64,000 nucleotides of DNA. Origin: Ciona intestinalis. Its lineage: Eukaryota > Chordata > Ascidiacea > Phlebobranchia > Cionidae. Position numbers and translations under genes: made by a program. Positions 21,743 to 35,700 of the stretch are shown in pieces. The stretch covers positions 7,623,777-7,687,776 of the forward strand of contig NC_020167.2 of NCBI RefSeq assembly GCF_000224145.3, written 5' to 3'. A model generated the notes under the pieces. The model was not told where the DNA came from, made no database searches, and was given only the letters and a program-made list of their open reading frames with translations. How positions within the stretch are numbered: position 1 is the stretch's first letter; each line of letters opens with the position of its first letter.

Positions 21743-22453
21743 TTAAAGATCATTGTTTCTGATGAACCGGTTTCCCTCCGATTGTTTTCCACCATATCTG
21801 TATCTTACATGGCCATAAAAGCTGGCTGGTTTGACTACCGCTTGTGGCTCTTCAGCTATTTTAGGTAAACCCTGGCAAGACTCTTGGGTTTTAATTGAAG
21901 GGTATCTGTCTCTTGGTGTAATTGGGAACGCTTCCGCTCCTTCTTCTCTTTCCTGATTAGAAATGGGCTTCCAGTCGAGAAATTTAAGCTTTGGTAGCCG
22001 GCTTGCCACAAAAATGCGGTATTTTTCATAATCTTTTTCAGTTTTATTTGAATCTAGTATTTCATGAGGACAAGCTTCATTACCAAGCAAACTTAAGTAC
22101 GTCAAAGAAATGCAGTGTTTTGCAAGACGTGAAATAAAAATTTGTAGATATTTTATCTTGTTGTTATTCAGAGTTAAAGAGTGCAGTTTCGGCAGAACAG
22201 GAAAAAGAGTTGAGTCTGATATTTCATTATTATCCAAATTAAGAATCTCCAAATTGACAAAGATTGCGATATTTTTGAGATCGTTAATTCCATTGTGGCT
22301 CAAATTCAGCTGTCTAAACTGCTTCGCTTGTAGCACCAAAAACTCGGGCACAGAATGACAATTTGTATGGCCGGTGTAAGAATAACTGTCGGCGTCGTCC
22401 TCAATTATTTCATCCTTTTCGCCATCGGAAAGTCTGTCTTCATCATTATCCAT
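21743..22453 (-). CDS. LRMDA: LRMDA (C10orf11)-like leucine-rich repeat protein
   Basis: Single-exon frame of 236 residues. The vertebrate orthologue is needed for melanocyte differentiation and is mutated in oculocutaneous albinism type 7. After an acidic N-terminus (about 1-30), leucine-rich repeats run from about residue 46 (QFRQLNLSHNGINDL, LEILNLDNNEIS, LHSLTLNNNKI, LTYLSLLGNEACP). The LRR cap YRIFVASRLPKLKFLDWKPIS and QEREEGAE match vertebrate YRCFVLYKLPNLKFLD and QEREEA. The last ten residues, EGNRFIRNND, match the very conserved EGNRFIRDDQ. The start is the first ATG of the frame and lies just inside an upstream CpG-rich promoter-like stretch. Confidence 0.9.
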   Translation of the reverse strand: MDNDEDRLSDGEKDEIIEDDADSYSYTGHTNCHSVPEFLVLQAKQFRQLNLSHNGINDLKNIAIFVNLEILNLDNNEISDSTLFPVLPKLHSLTLNNNKIKYLQIFISRLAKHCISLTYLSLLGNEACPHEILDSNKTEKDYEKYRIFVASRLPKLKFLDWKPISNQEREEGAEAFPITPRDRYPSIKTQESCQGLPKIAEEPQAVVKPASFYGHVRYRYGGKQSEGNRFIRNNDL

Positions 22454-22852
22454 GCCAAAACGTTCCTATCCTTCAGTTTTATGAATGAACAGCGAGTGAA
22501 AAGAACCTATACAGCTATACAGAAGTCTACTGTATCACAAAAACCGTTCTTTTTATTTTACTACGAAAATCGATTTGTTGTTAAAAACAAAGAGTTTTGA
22601 TACGTTTCTGGCGGGAGCACGTGAGCGCGAATTTTATGAACCGTAGCGATGTCGGCGTATTTATTTAGGGGACAAAACGGTCATTTTTTCAAGGTTTGCT
22701 TGCGGTAAACAATATTTATACACTACGAGTCGCGTCGACATCTTTTGTCTGTCAGGAACACTTTTCTTTGTTGCATACGCAATACTAATATGTTTGTCTT
22801 TCACGAGAAATTTGTTCGTTTCGGTTATCTTTGTTTCTTGTAGATGTGTGGA

Positions 22853-23040
22853 GGTGGGGTGGGGGAATATGGGACAGCTTTAGCACGTAATATCCGAGTA
22901 CTCTATTCGTGTTTTGAACAAGTAACAGCGGTCTATGGGTCGAGTCGTGATAATACGGTTTTATAATTCTTTTGTTTACTACCAAACGGGGCAAAGAAAT
23001 TGAATGACTTGGTGTCCCAACTTCCCCCACCCTCCTATAG
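22853..23040 (+). mobile_element. MITE copy 7
   Basis: Near-complete, with ends ggtggggtgggggaatatgg and cttcccccaccctcctata. Confidence 0.8.
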
Positions 23041-23511
23041 TACTTTCCAGATTACAAATAATAGAAACAACACACATCTAATATAAAGTGATTTTAATTA
23101 CGGTGACATTATACATAAGCATGGGCAACAAAATGGGCTACAATATAATAGTAAGCCGAATTAGTTAGGTTACAGTTTTAATGTTTTAATATACCCAAAG
23201 TTCGAATTTACATTGTGGCGCTGTATTGTCTACAAGTCGCTTTTTAAGCGGCATCTAAACGTTATAATACTGTGCGAATGTTTTGTGTATACGTTTAAAT
23301 ACGATAGCTTTTCCGTGATGGTTTTATAATCTCATATCTACAGCAGTACAGCTTCGCAGAAAAAGTGATCTATAAATCGACTTTGAATTTGTTTAACATT
23401 TTTCGGCAATTGTTTTACGATGATTTATACAAAGACAGTCTACAGCTAAGAGCACAGGCTGTTGCGATTTAAAATCCGGCTTATATGCTGAAAACAACAT
23501 TTTGTGTAGGG

Positions 23512-23684
23512 TACTGTGGGGTAAGATGGGATACTGTTGGCACATAATGTCACAATTTCCTAACCGTGTTCTAGCAATCAACGACGTTTTTTAAAAGTCA
23601 CGAGGATACCGTTATATAATTCTGCAAATTCAAATGGGAAGATAAAAGATAACGTAAACATCTCCCATCTTACCCCCACTATAG
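23512..23684 (+). mobile_element. MITE copy 8 (diverged subfamily)
   Basis: Same subfamily as 7639-7823: starts tactgtggggtaagatggga and ends catcttacccccactata. Confidence 0.7.
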
Positions 23685-23771
23685 GAACTGTACAGCGCGG
23701 TGATAATGAATTAACAATGCCAGATCATGCGGCAATATATGCTGACGTAGGTGAGAAGAAAGCCTCTAAAG

Positions 23772-26700
23772 TTAGGAAGATCCTTCGTATTCATATTCAA
23801 GTTCGCCGGATCCATCGTATTCTTCTTCTAATATTGGCGACGTAGTGGTAACAACTGAAAGAGAAACGTTTTAATCAGAAAGAATTTAAAGAAATATATA
23901 GTTGGGTGGGAGATGACGGGACACCTTTAGCACATAATATCCAAATATCCTGATCGTGTTTTAAACAATTAATAACGGTCTATACGAGTCGTGAGGATAC
24001 GGTTTTATAATTCTTTGAATGTTCTTTGTTTACTACTAAATGGGATGAGAAAATAGAATGAGAAGGTGTCCCATCTTCCCCACCCTACCATATTTGATTT
24101 CATGTGACTCTTGATTTGGCCAACTTAGGTCTTATTCCTATACCCGTGAGACTTTACCCACATATTATAAAGTGGGGCAAAACGGGACAAAACGATCAGG
24201 AAAATTGATATTTACGTGCTAAAGGTATCCCGCTTTACCCCAAGGTACTATACATCATAGAATGACAGTTCGGATGTCCATTTTCGACTAGATATATTAA
24301 ACTAGACTACATCGATTCACAAATAGGAATTGAATGATATTTTAAACAATTGTGAAAAAACAACGTCAATGTTTTGAATTTCGTTTTTTAGTTTATTTAA
24401 GTCAAACCTGGAATCAGTTTGTCGTCCTCTGGCGTGAAATCCACTCCCGCTGCGGCTAAAATTGTAAAGAACGGTTACTTGTACAGAAATATATGAGATC
24501 ACAGAAGGAAATACTGATAAAGACTAGCAGTGTAATTAACAATTTATATTGTTTTGCTTATATAGTAGCTTGGGGTAAGATGGAACTTGTATTCGGTCTC
24601 TTTTCCCGTCGCATGTTGTAGAAAACAAAGAATCTTTACAGAACGATTTAATCACAGAGCCCGCCACTTTAAAAGTATGTTGTTAATTGTTTAAAACGAG
24701 GTTATTAAAAATGGGATTTAAAAGATGAATGTATCCCATTTTACCCCACTTTACTGTATATGCAACACACATATCACAGACGCATTACCAAATTAATAAC
24801 AGCTAGATTTGTTTCGGCATTGCACACCATGTTAGTTTGGCACGTAACGGATTATTGCACCAACAACCAACTGTGGGGTAATTAGAACCACAAACCACGA
24901 CAAAATCAAGTAAAGTTAATGTATCAAATCACCATGTATAGTAAGAGTGGGGGGAGATGGGACACCTTTATATTTTATTTCTCGTCACATTTGGTAGTAA
25001 ATAAACAACATTCAAAGAATTATTAAACCACATCCTCATGACTCCCAAAGACCGTTGTTAATTGTTTACAACACGATCATGATATTTTGGTAATATGTGA
25101 TAAAAGTGTCCCGTCTTCCCCACCCTACTATATATACAGGTATATAAGATGCCCTGCCATATACTATTGATTAGATGTGACCATTAAAATGCACATAAAT
25201 ATTGCTGGATTAAAAATCACATTAACTTCTTTCACATAGACTTTCTAACTTGAAAAAAAAATTGTTTTTTTTAATTGCTAAATCAAAGAACCTTCTTTGA
25301 ATTTAAGCAGCAAAGAATTATGTTACGTCACCATAACTACACCAACCATGCAAGCCTAACCTTTTAATCCAAAAAGGTTGTTCTGTATTATAGACACCGG
25401 TTAATAGTTAAGGTGCCTTATTGCGTGGAAGTTAAACAGTCAACAAAATGATTGGTGGCACAGTTATTGAGACATTAGAGAATTTAAGATGTATGAGTAT
25501 TCTCGTAACTTTAAAAGAAATCAGTCCTTGTCCAACCATAGTACATACATAGACAAAGGCCAATTGTTGTTGTTTTTAATTGTTTTTTTTACATACAAGT
25601 AAACACTATGTACAACTAGGTTAGTATAGTTATTCGTTTAAACCAGTCATCAGTGAAGCAGCACACTTACTTTTGAAGGTTAGGGCATAAAAATATTGAG
25701 AATTAGTTTAGAACTGCTATTTTTAAAACTAGAAGATATATAGTAGCGTTGGGGAAGATGGGACACCTTTTCATTCAATGTTCTCGTCTTTTTTTGTAGT
25801 AAACAAAAAAGTTTTACAGAATTATAAAACCGTATCTTCACGACTTCCATAGACTGTTGTAAATTGTTTAAAACACAATCAGGAATTTGGATATTATGTG
25901 CTAAAGGTGTCCCTTTTTCCCCACCCTACTATATGTTTTAATTATAAGTGTTAGGTGAATAACTATTTACATCTAAACACTCCACGAGTAACGCCGCAGA
26001 TCTGTTTAATCAAATTTTCTTGAATGCTGGCGATGTCGGTGTAATCATCGACCGAGAAGACGAATTTGTCAACCGGTACAGACGCCATTTCGACGAGTTC
26101 CATTCTCTCGGCTTCACCCACGCCAATGGCGAATATCGTAGTTCCTGTGGATAATATAAAATATAATTTTATATATCTGCGATAGCAATGATCATGTCTA
26201 TAAAAAATTGATAACGAAGATCGTATTATTAAAAGAACGAAGAGGAGGGAATCAACAGCAATTAAAACAACAATCGTTAAAACACGCTATGGATAAAAGG
26301 TGTAGAAAAGAGTGCTAGTTAAAGCTTGGCTGTTGCATCCAAAATATGCCCAAAAAACGGTGGGGGGGGGGGGGGGTTGTTTAAAAACGTGGGGCCAATG
26401 AAAGGATATAAGTAATCAACGAAATAATATAAAAAAGGCCAAAGCATTAAAACGACTGTGGAAAAAAACCCTAGCCTTCGTTGAATACTGTGATTTTGGC
26501 TCTCTGACAAAAATACCCACCCCCACCAAAATATATCAGTTTGGTGTGACAATGTAACTACCATATACAATTATAAGAACACATTGGCCAATGCAATAAC
26601 GTGTAGTAAATTTCATGAATTGGCTAACCCTGCTGAGCTGCTGATACGGTGCTCATATAGTTGAACGATTCTTGTTTAGTGAAATATAATAAGGATCTGG

Positions 26701-29700
26701 TGCTACGAAAATGTAACAGACCAAAATTAAGCCCAACTAATCAGTATAACTTACCTTCTCGTTTCAACTGTTGTGATGGTATTATTACGTCATCCTGACT
26801 TCTTCCGTCAGTAACAACCACAGCAACCTGTAGGACAAAGTATTTATTTCGTTACACTGATAGCAAAATTTAAAAATTAAAAGGTTAGTCTAGGTATTTT
26901 TGGGACATGAGATCAAGTCCGCAGAAGGACATGTGGGACAAGAGTCGAGACAAGGACGCTTGAGTCGGAACAAGAATAGGGGTCTTTACTATCGCTAGAA
27001 CGTTAATTTTGACGCACAGGGGTGTTGGGGTACAGATTTGGCTTAAATCCTAGGTCCCAAAGGACCTCTCCCATAGAATAGAACAGAATAGAATATCGTC
27101 CAAATCAGAGTGTTATTGATATACCATGTTTACCTTATCAGAGTGCGGTCTAGCATCTTCATATGCGCTCTGTAAGAAGGTCAGAGCAAGTCCCGTCTTA
27201 GTGTTGCCGCCCATGTATACAAGACCGTCAATGGCGTCCAGAACGCTAGTCTTATCCACAGTTTGCTCGAAGTCAAATTCCATCCTGAAAATTACGCTTT
27301 AGTCAACAGGCGCATAATTTAACAGGTGTAAGACATGTGTACGAGAGATGTTTTATAGTGTTGTGACAAGAAAACAGATGTTTCGTATTCACTGTTCAGC
27401 AACTCTGGTAACAAGATTCTGTGAGAGTGCAGTCCTGATGACGCAATCGATATAACAGCAATTGTTTTAATTCACAGAGGAAAAACTTTGAGAGTGTTAA
27501 ACTTCACGTTTACGCTTTTGTTTCTACGAATATTACACAATTTTTCTCGTTTTAAAACATCGGCTTTATATGCTAACAAAGAACCTTATATATATACGGT
27601 TGCTCTCAGGTATTATATTTTGTCGCCATGGCAGTCATTGTTCATTTCACCCTGATTGAGTGTGACCATGCACGCGAGGATAAAGCAAGTTACATTCATA
27701 CGAATATTGCACAATTTTCTTGATTTAAAACATCGACTTTTTATGCTAAACAAATGACCTATTATATGTACACTCTTACTGCCAGGCATATTATACTTGT
27801 ATTTTGGCTCTTTCGGCAAAAAATTTTGCTGACCGACGTTTCAGGGTCTTGTTCACTTTATTACGGTGAAAATTATACGTTTATCAAAGTCTTACCTTGG
27901 ATTATCATTGTACTGAATCATAGCGACCTGCACTCCGTCGTTACCGATGTTAGTGAAAGCACTGACAACGTTTATGAGGAACTCCCTTAGAAGGACGAAA
28001 CCATCTTCGCCCACTGAAGCGCTTCCGTCAAGCACAAAAGCGAGGTCAACCCGCGCGTTGGAGCACCCGATACCGGAAGGGCTGGTAGGGGCTGCAGTTG
28101 GAACTGTGGGGGTTGGGGTTGGTTTGATTGTCGTTGTGGTTGGCGCTACTGTTGTGGTCGTGGCGATGCTAGTTGTGGTAGGTGCGACAACTAGAAATGA
28201 TAGAAGCAGTTAATGGTTTTGTTTAATTGGATTATAAAGGAGGTTGAATGACAAACGAAGACCGTACTTACTTGGTGTGACTTGAAAATGGAATGAAATG
28301 TAATGTTTATGTCGATGCGAATGTGTTTTGTGATTCGAAATGTGTAAAAATGTTGTATGTGTATAATATGGGATGTAGTGATGTTACTTGTCGTATGATC
28401 ACTGCCATTCTTTAAAACTGAGTGAATAAAACATCGGTGTCCAACATAAACACAATGACGTAAAGCGGGTTCCGCAGTTTTGACATAAACATGACGTCAC
28501 TCGTGCGCATGCGTAAAACGGCACTCACGCGGACGACATCTATCGTCACATTCCGCCTCCGTGTCAAAGACGTTACCGCCCGGACAGTTCTTATAATGGA
28601 ACCAGACGCAGTTCTGTCTTGCTTTGTTCCAATAGTATTTCCCAACCACATCGGTATCACCGTTCGGGTTACAATTCCCAAACGGTGGCTCTTGCCCGCA
28701 AATATCATTAGCGTCGCTGGAGATTGAATCGCCGACGTCAAGCTGGTCCTCGTCATCATCTTCGTCTGCATGGTTAGCCAAGCGTGCAAACCAATAAAGC
28801 GTGCGATACGTAATATTTATGACGTAATGATGGAACAGACGAATTAAAGTTATATTTGGTCTTGAAAACTGACTAAATAATTTTACAACAGACATATTGC
28901 ATGCTTTATAAGACGATTAAAACGACGATCGGCGCCTGTTTCAACTGACGCAAAACTTCGGCGTATTTATGATAACATGCACACAGTTTTTATGGGAAGA
29001 TTCGAGGATTTTCATTGTCTATATACGATATCATTTCTTGGTCACGAGACGTCGCTATTTCCTCACGTCACCACGCGATGGCGCGCCTGCAATTAGAAGG
29101 ACCACTAAGTCGATTTATTTTGGTTTTTACACAAACACGTTTAAAAGTATTACTTTTCTTATAAAACGTAAATTTAAAACTAATATCAATTACTTGTTTT
29201 ATAAACGCATCCTTTATTTTACTAGTTGTACTTAATGGTCCTTCATAACACAGGGCATATTTCGTGATGAGATTATTAAACCAAGGTGTATTAGGCGTTC
29301 AAAGATACCGACAAGCTGTAGAGATTTAGTTGAAATTCGTATTTGTCGTTCCTTAACACTTTTGAAAGCATTAATATAAAACTATGTTTCCTGTCACACT
29401 TGTTTTTACTATATTAACTAGCGGATTTTGTAGTCAGATTTAATACGAGCATCCAATATATATTAATGACGCACCGAAATGTCTGAGATAAAAATTGTGT
29501 AATATATATTTACCATTATAGTAATATGATATTTTGTTTGTATTGAAAAACATGTTCTGAGAAAGCGGGTATTTGGTCTTTTTTATGAGTTTATTTAAAC
29601 CAGCGATGATACAGACGGATTATAAATTGATGACTTCGATTACGGATTCTACCAGCAATTATAGTTAAGCGTTCTACTGTGTTAGTTATAAAGGCGAGCT

Positions 29701-32700
29701 ACAGTATACATATAGTAGGGTGGGGGAAGACGGGACACCTTTAGCACATAATATCAACATATCCTGATCGTGTTTTAAACAATTAACAACGGTCTATGGG
29801 AGTCGTGAGGATACGGTTTTATAATTCTTTGAATGTTCTTTGTTTACTACTAAATGGGATGAGAAAATAGAATGAGAAGGTGTCCCATCTTCCCCAATCT
29901 ACCATATTTGATTTCATGTGACTCTTGATTTGGCCAACTTAGGTCTTATTCCTACACCCGTGAGACTTTACCCACAGATTATAAAGTGGGGCAAAATAAA
30001 AAAATGGAGTGAAAAGTTGTCCCATCTTACCCCACCCTGCTATAAAAGCGAAAATCACACCTAAACAGATATAAGGCATATTTGGTTATGCTGAGCAAGT
30101 ATGCTGATTATTTAGATTACTATAGAAAGCGGTAAAAAGCGATTTGAACTGTAAGCTTTGTGTTCTGCTCGCAATATTAATAAAGTCGTTTGTTCTGTTG
30201 TGTTAAATTCGGGTATGAGGGGTCCGTGCTTTTCATGTAAGGAACTTGGGGTTTCTTTGCGATGACGTCACTAATCCTGTTTCGCCCCTTTGTGCTCTGC
30301 TTTGCGGCCATGATGACGTCGTCGGCGCGAAACTGAAAGCAAGAGAAGAAGGGTTTGGGAGTTGCTTTTGGGATCGAGCCGTTTCGAGCGCGCTGCCGTG
30401 CCATGAGACGCCGCGAGCCGCGCAACCCCCGCCCTTCTTCTCGAGCTGGCAACACTGCATCAGATTCCTGAGCAGGCAACACTGCTTCAGAGTCGACGTT
30501 CGCGCTCTCGCAGGCTACGTCATCATGGCACTTCCGCGCGTCGCATGACGTCACAATCGCTATGGCGGCGTCTTTTTTAAATCGCGTAAACGATATACGT
30601 ACATAAGCAACAGCACGAAAACGAATTTGCAAAATATTGAAACTTGAACTTACCGGTTGTGACATCCGGGGGTGCGGGCTCCTCGTCTACTGCAAAAAAA
30701 ACAAGCTCAGTTTAAAATATTTAACGATGTTACGCAATATAAAACATCCATGCATGAAATAGCAAGCGAGTGTGAGTGTATGCATGCAAATTGAGGATGA
30801 AATTGCCTGCCTTGTACGTTGTACATGTAGGTTCCAAATATGCTCCCGATCATTTACATGCAACCTCTAACTCACGCACGAATTAACTTCGAATCTGACA
30901 CCTTTGTTGCAAGATGTTGAAAGGAATTATTTTTGTTATCGGGCTTTGCCCTTCAAAACATGCTGTAAGACTTCTCGATCTAACGGGAAAGAAATTAAAA
31001 GACCCCTGAACGGGAAAAGAACTTGCAAGGTAGTTAAAGTGATTGCTGGCTTCTTATTAATACGAAGGAAGAGGAAGAAGAAGAAGAAGGACCACCTCAT
31101 GTAAGATGTCTATTCTACGTCCGAACCAAAGAGATTAACCTTGTCATCTGATTAATAATTGCGTTCGCGGAAGTTTTACCTTCAATTTCTTTTATTCCAG
31201 CGCATATGTTTTCCACTATGTCGGAAATAATGCTTTCAAGGGCGGAGAAGTTGTCCACGTTAAACACGTTGCCAGTAGAACTGAAATCTTCCAACTCGGA
31301 CGATATAACCTTGCTCCCCACACCAACAGCTGCCATTAAGTTGTATTTGTTGTTCGCTTCTTCAATAGCGTCAACATTCCTGTCCTCACTGGCGTCACCA
31401 TCCGTCATAGTGATAAGAATCTTAAAAGCGCCAGGTCGCAGCAGAGGCCATACTTCTCTATTGACAAACTCCAACGCACTGTAGGTCTTAGTTCCCGACC
31501 TCATTTGGATTATTCCCTGAACTTGATCAGAAATCTGCGCTGAACTAGCGACGTCCGAGTCCACCTCTATCATGCTGCGTTCCGAGAACTGTACGACGTC
31601 GACATGCAACGGGTTCCGTCTCTCCCCAGGGTTAAATGCGTCAACAGTTAACAAGATCCACTGTTTAACTCGGTCGAAATCCTCACGGTCAATGGAGTCG
31701 CTACCGTCGACAAGGAACGTGATATCGACCGGGTACTCCTGGCACCGATTAGGTGCTGCTGTGAAAATGATTTGTATGGATGGTGCAAACTACAGCTCGA
31801 CAACAGTCACGCATGCATGCGACCGCGCGTTTCCGGAATCTAAATTATCTCCAATCATTTAAAATCGTGTGGACTATATGGGTTTTCTCTGCCAGAGAAC
31901 AATATCACAAACGCAAGTGCAATACAGCAGTAGATACACGTCGGTTTACATCTCATGGTTTAAAACTAGAGTTACGCAAGTGTAGTAATGCAGTCGACGC
32001 ATTTTCGTCGGCTTAAAAGTCGTGTTTTAAAACTGGACTTACAGCAATTCAAAGTAAGCGATTATAGCGTTAGTATTTAGTACATGATAGTCAGATAGTA
32101 ATAACAGCGAAGCAAAATCGCGGCTTTTAGTTAGGCAGATTAAGAGAGCGCTTGAGATAGAGTTTTAAGCAGGGCACGTATTTGACTGATGCGTTATAAA
32201 ATTTGTCCTAAAGTTAAACATTTGTTGCTAAAATTTTAACGATTCAAATTTACGGTGAATCTTGTTGGATTCGATTGGTCGCAAACTCGCATTGACCGCT
32301 ATTGGGTTATACAGTAGTGTGGGGGGAGACGGGACACCTTCAGCATATAATATCAAAATATCCTGGTTGTGTTTTAAACAATCCACAACAGTTTATGGGA
32401 GTCGTGAGGATACAGTTTTATAATTCTTTTACGTTTTTTTGTTTACTACCAAATGGGACAAGAAAATAGAACGAAAATGTGTCCCATCTTCCCCCACCCC
32501 ATCACTAAACAACTTCTTTTCGACCTTTGTTATATTATTGGCGAGATATTACCCAAGATTCACGATAGTCGTAGGAGATATGAAAGCATTCAACCAACTA
32601 GGCGGCATTGATTAACTTATTTACCGCGTAATACCAGAGCTTATCGTTAGCCTTTCATCTTACCGCAATCTCGTATGTGCAAATTTGATTTACTAAGCTT

Positions 32701-35700
32701 CTTATGTATAAACATTACGCTTGTTTACTGAGCGTTTTACATGGAAGATTGTATGTTAACAGTGTTAGCGTTTTCTATGAGTTCTACAAGCGCGTGGTCG
32801 AACAAATAGATCTTTTACAAAAAAATGCAAAACACGATAAAATCTCAGAAAAAAACAAAAGTACGCAGCGTTTTAACTAAATGATGAAATGTGGTATCGC
32901 GAAATACTTTAAACTGAATATATATTTTTCAAACAACTGCAAAACATGATTGGATCTTAAAATGTACAGGCCTGAACGAATGTGCGCGACAAAGAAATGC
33001 AAACGGGCAAGCACGCCATGCAAGTGTACCTCACAACGATGGCTTAAATAAGACCGACTTACGTGCAGCGCAATCTGTAAAAAAATGAAAAAGAAAACAG
33101 TTAGCGAAAAAGTTACGGCACAAAAATGTAAAAGTTACGGCACAGCTACAAACACATAAACTTTATTGTACAGTTCTAAGAATGGGCCATTACAACGTGA
33201 GAATATAAGATAAACACTCCAGGGTGGCGGGTGCTTGTGTATAGCATTGGTGCACCGGTCTCAGCATGCCACAACATCTGTGCTTATGTGGTGTATTAAT
33301 ATGAGGCCACCGGCGGAGGCGAGCATAAATGTCAGCCAACCCCGCGGAATTTACGAGGTATTTTGATAGATGTAATAACGACCAAACCAGGCTTACCTCC
33401 GGGCAACAATTCCCTTACAATCTCGCTGATCACTCCACGTAGTTCGTCTAAATCATAAGTCCCTGGGTGGCCACGAGGTCCCGGTTCCCCCTAAAAGCAG
33501 TAAAGTTAACGACGCGAAAAATCGAGGAGCGTTTCATTAAAAAAAGTTAACAACCGTGTAAAGTTTTGAGGTGGCTGTACAGTTGTACACAGTATCCGGA
33601 ATTCGACCGTTTTGTGTCTGTTTTGTCCGGATTTCGCTGCCGCATGCGGAATTGAACACAGGTTTGCATATACGACTTCGCACGCCGGATACTGTGTACA
33701 ACCATCTGCCATCTCTAGTTGTTAAGACTTACTCTTGGTCCCCGATCACCGGGTACACCTTGTGCGCCGTCCAATCCGTCAGCACCATCTCGACCTGGTT
33801 CACCCTGGATATTAGGACATTGTTTATTTCCTATAATACGGAATGCTTTGGAATTTGAGTATGAATAAATAAATATACTTGCTCCTTGATCGCGTGACCG
33901 GAAAACGACAGTCGTTATAACAAGAGTGTTCTGTTTCATACACCTCGTGCCGGCTTCCGAGTTACCACATATGTAACCTTGTTGGGAATTTTATCATTGC
34001 AGCTATTTAAAGTTGGATTAGATAGATAAACTTCATACTGTACACCGCCGAATTGCTAACACTCACTTTTTATAGGCATTTTAGCTTAAAATGCATCAAT
34101 ACAGCTATCCAGCATTACTTTACCATACATAATTGTAAGCATTTATGACTTTGTAAAGTCTAACACTTTAATAGAGGTATTATATACTAGAACAAGGACA
34201 AATACACTACAGTGTACATTGTAAACATTATAGCTTAAAATGCATTGACCGAGCTTTCCAATACTGAAACAAGGTCAAACACACTGCTAAAAATGATTGA
34301 CAATGCATGTTCTTTGTGTTTACTACCAAAAGGGATGAGAAAATTGAATGAAAAGGTGTCCCATATTTCCCCACCCTACTTTTAATACTAAAACAAGGAC
34401 AAATAAACTACAGTGTAACTTACAACTAGACCAGAACTTCCGGGCAACCCTGGGAGTCCCAATTCACTTGATGGTTCGCCCTTCTCTCCTTTGCCTCCGT
34501 TCAAACCCTAATTAAGATAAAACGTAAACAACGAGGCCTCGTAAATTCCACCAGCTTTAAACACTTAGCATTCCTTTCGCTGCTAAAAACTGTTACGCAG
34601 CAGCAGTGACGATACAGACAAGTAAAAAGTCATGCTTCGCGTATTTTAACCCTTACATTTTCGAATAATGTTTCTGGAAAAAAATAATGTCGTTTTAGAC
34701 ATGCCAAATTTCGCTAGTACTGTAACGAGAATTTCTCGTTTGGTTAACGTTACAGTACTTATTGGCATCTCTGGATATAAAAGGATTAAAGAAAAAAATG
34801 ATGCATAAAATGGTTGGAATCAACTGTGTACACATTCATAGAGTTTCCATACTTTAATTTACAAGTTCTTGCTTCCATACAAATATGCCCATATATAGCT
34901 TTATAAATTCGGTTCTATCCAAAATTAGTTCAAACCTGTGGTCCAATTGGTCCTCTCTCTCCTGCTAAACCACGTTGTCCCGGGAAACCAGATGCTCCCT
35001 GTGGACCTGGTTCACCCTGCCATTATAAACAGCTGATTTAGTCAAAATAACAATAAGTTTTAACAGCCAAAATACCGGATTTTTAGTCAATATTAACAGT
35101 GCAACTGTGCATACTAGCGTTTGTGAAAGTATTTTATTGCGTGTACAATGTTCCATAAACATACGCTCCTCATTCTTGAGGCTCGACCAAGTTTTAACCC
35201 TTGAAATTACGGACGTAATTATATAAACATTCGATTCCACAGCTCAGTGGTTAGGCGCTTGCACTGTAACCGAAGGGCATTGGGCTCGAGGCTCGGTACT
35301 GATAGGTGTATGTGTCCTTAGACAAAACACTTAACGAATACTGCTATAAAAATACCTTGTCGCCATCGTCTCCGCGAGGTCCCCTTGGTCCTTGGATACC
35401 TGGTTGACCCTAAAATACAAACATAGTGAGACCTTCTATCACTTGAAGTGAAAGAGATATATCCAGTATACTTACGGGTCCGCCATCCAGACCGTCCAAA
35501 CCAGCGACGCCTTCAACACCCTGTACAAAGGGGAAAAAATCGTCAAAAGAAGAACATAAATAACCAAAAAACGTCCAAAAAAACAAAAGAAAAAAATAAA
35601 TAACCAAAAAACGTCCAAAAAAACAAAAGAAAAAATCAGTAATCGCTCATCTTTCTTATTAAAAGCAACTTTAAAGTTACATGTTTACAGTCAATACTTA

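Larger units (their letters stand above)
22454..23771. other. Spacer between LRMDA and collagen gene ends
   Basis: Head-to-tail spacer holding the likely LRMDA promoter (22460-22800, GC-richer with a CACGTGAGCGCG run near 22620) and two MITE copies. No other gene was recognised. Confidence 0.5.
23772..24455 (-). other. Collagen gene: C-terminal tail exons
   Basis: Exon 24408-24455 encodes AAGVDFTPEDDKLIP and the last exon 23772-23854 encodes an acidic tail (ILEEEYDGSGELEYEYEGSS, stop TAA). Phases join exactly. Confidence 0.75.
25971..28190 (-). other. Collagen gene: Thr/Pro linker and third vWA domain
   Basis: Exons 27896-28190, 27134-27284, 26755-26827 and 25971-26144. The first starts with a linker of alternating Thr and Pro runs, then DLAFVLDGSASVGEDGF, a full MIDAS DxSxS. 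The later MIDAS parts are also present: GGNTKTGLAL and VVTDGRSQDD. The domain ends CGVTRGVF. Confidence 0.85.

Noticed and set aside
30177-30665. 162-codon minus-strand frame in a collagen intron
   Set aside because: It crosses the well-supported donor at 30653 and lies in the CpG-rich block; the 36 nt exon explains the only coding part.
31140-31179. Extension of the vWA2 exon to a gttaat donor at 31139
   Set aside because: It would put the next exon out of frame; the gtaaaa donor after KEIE keeps phase through to the Kunitz exon.
35228-35345. tRNA gene
   Set aside because: A- and B-box-like sequences are present, but I could not form a cloverleaf with an anticodon arm; a SINE head explains it better.
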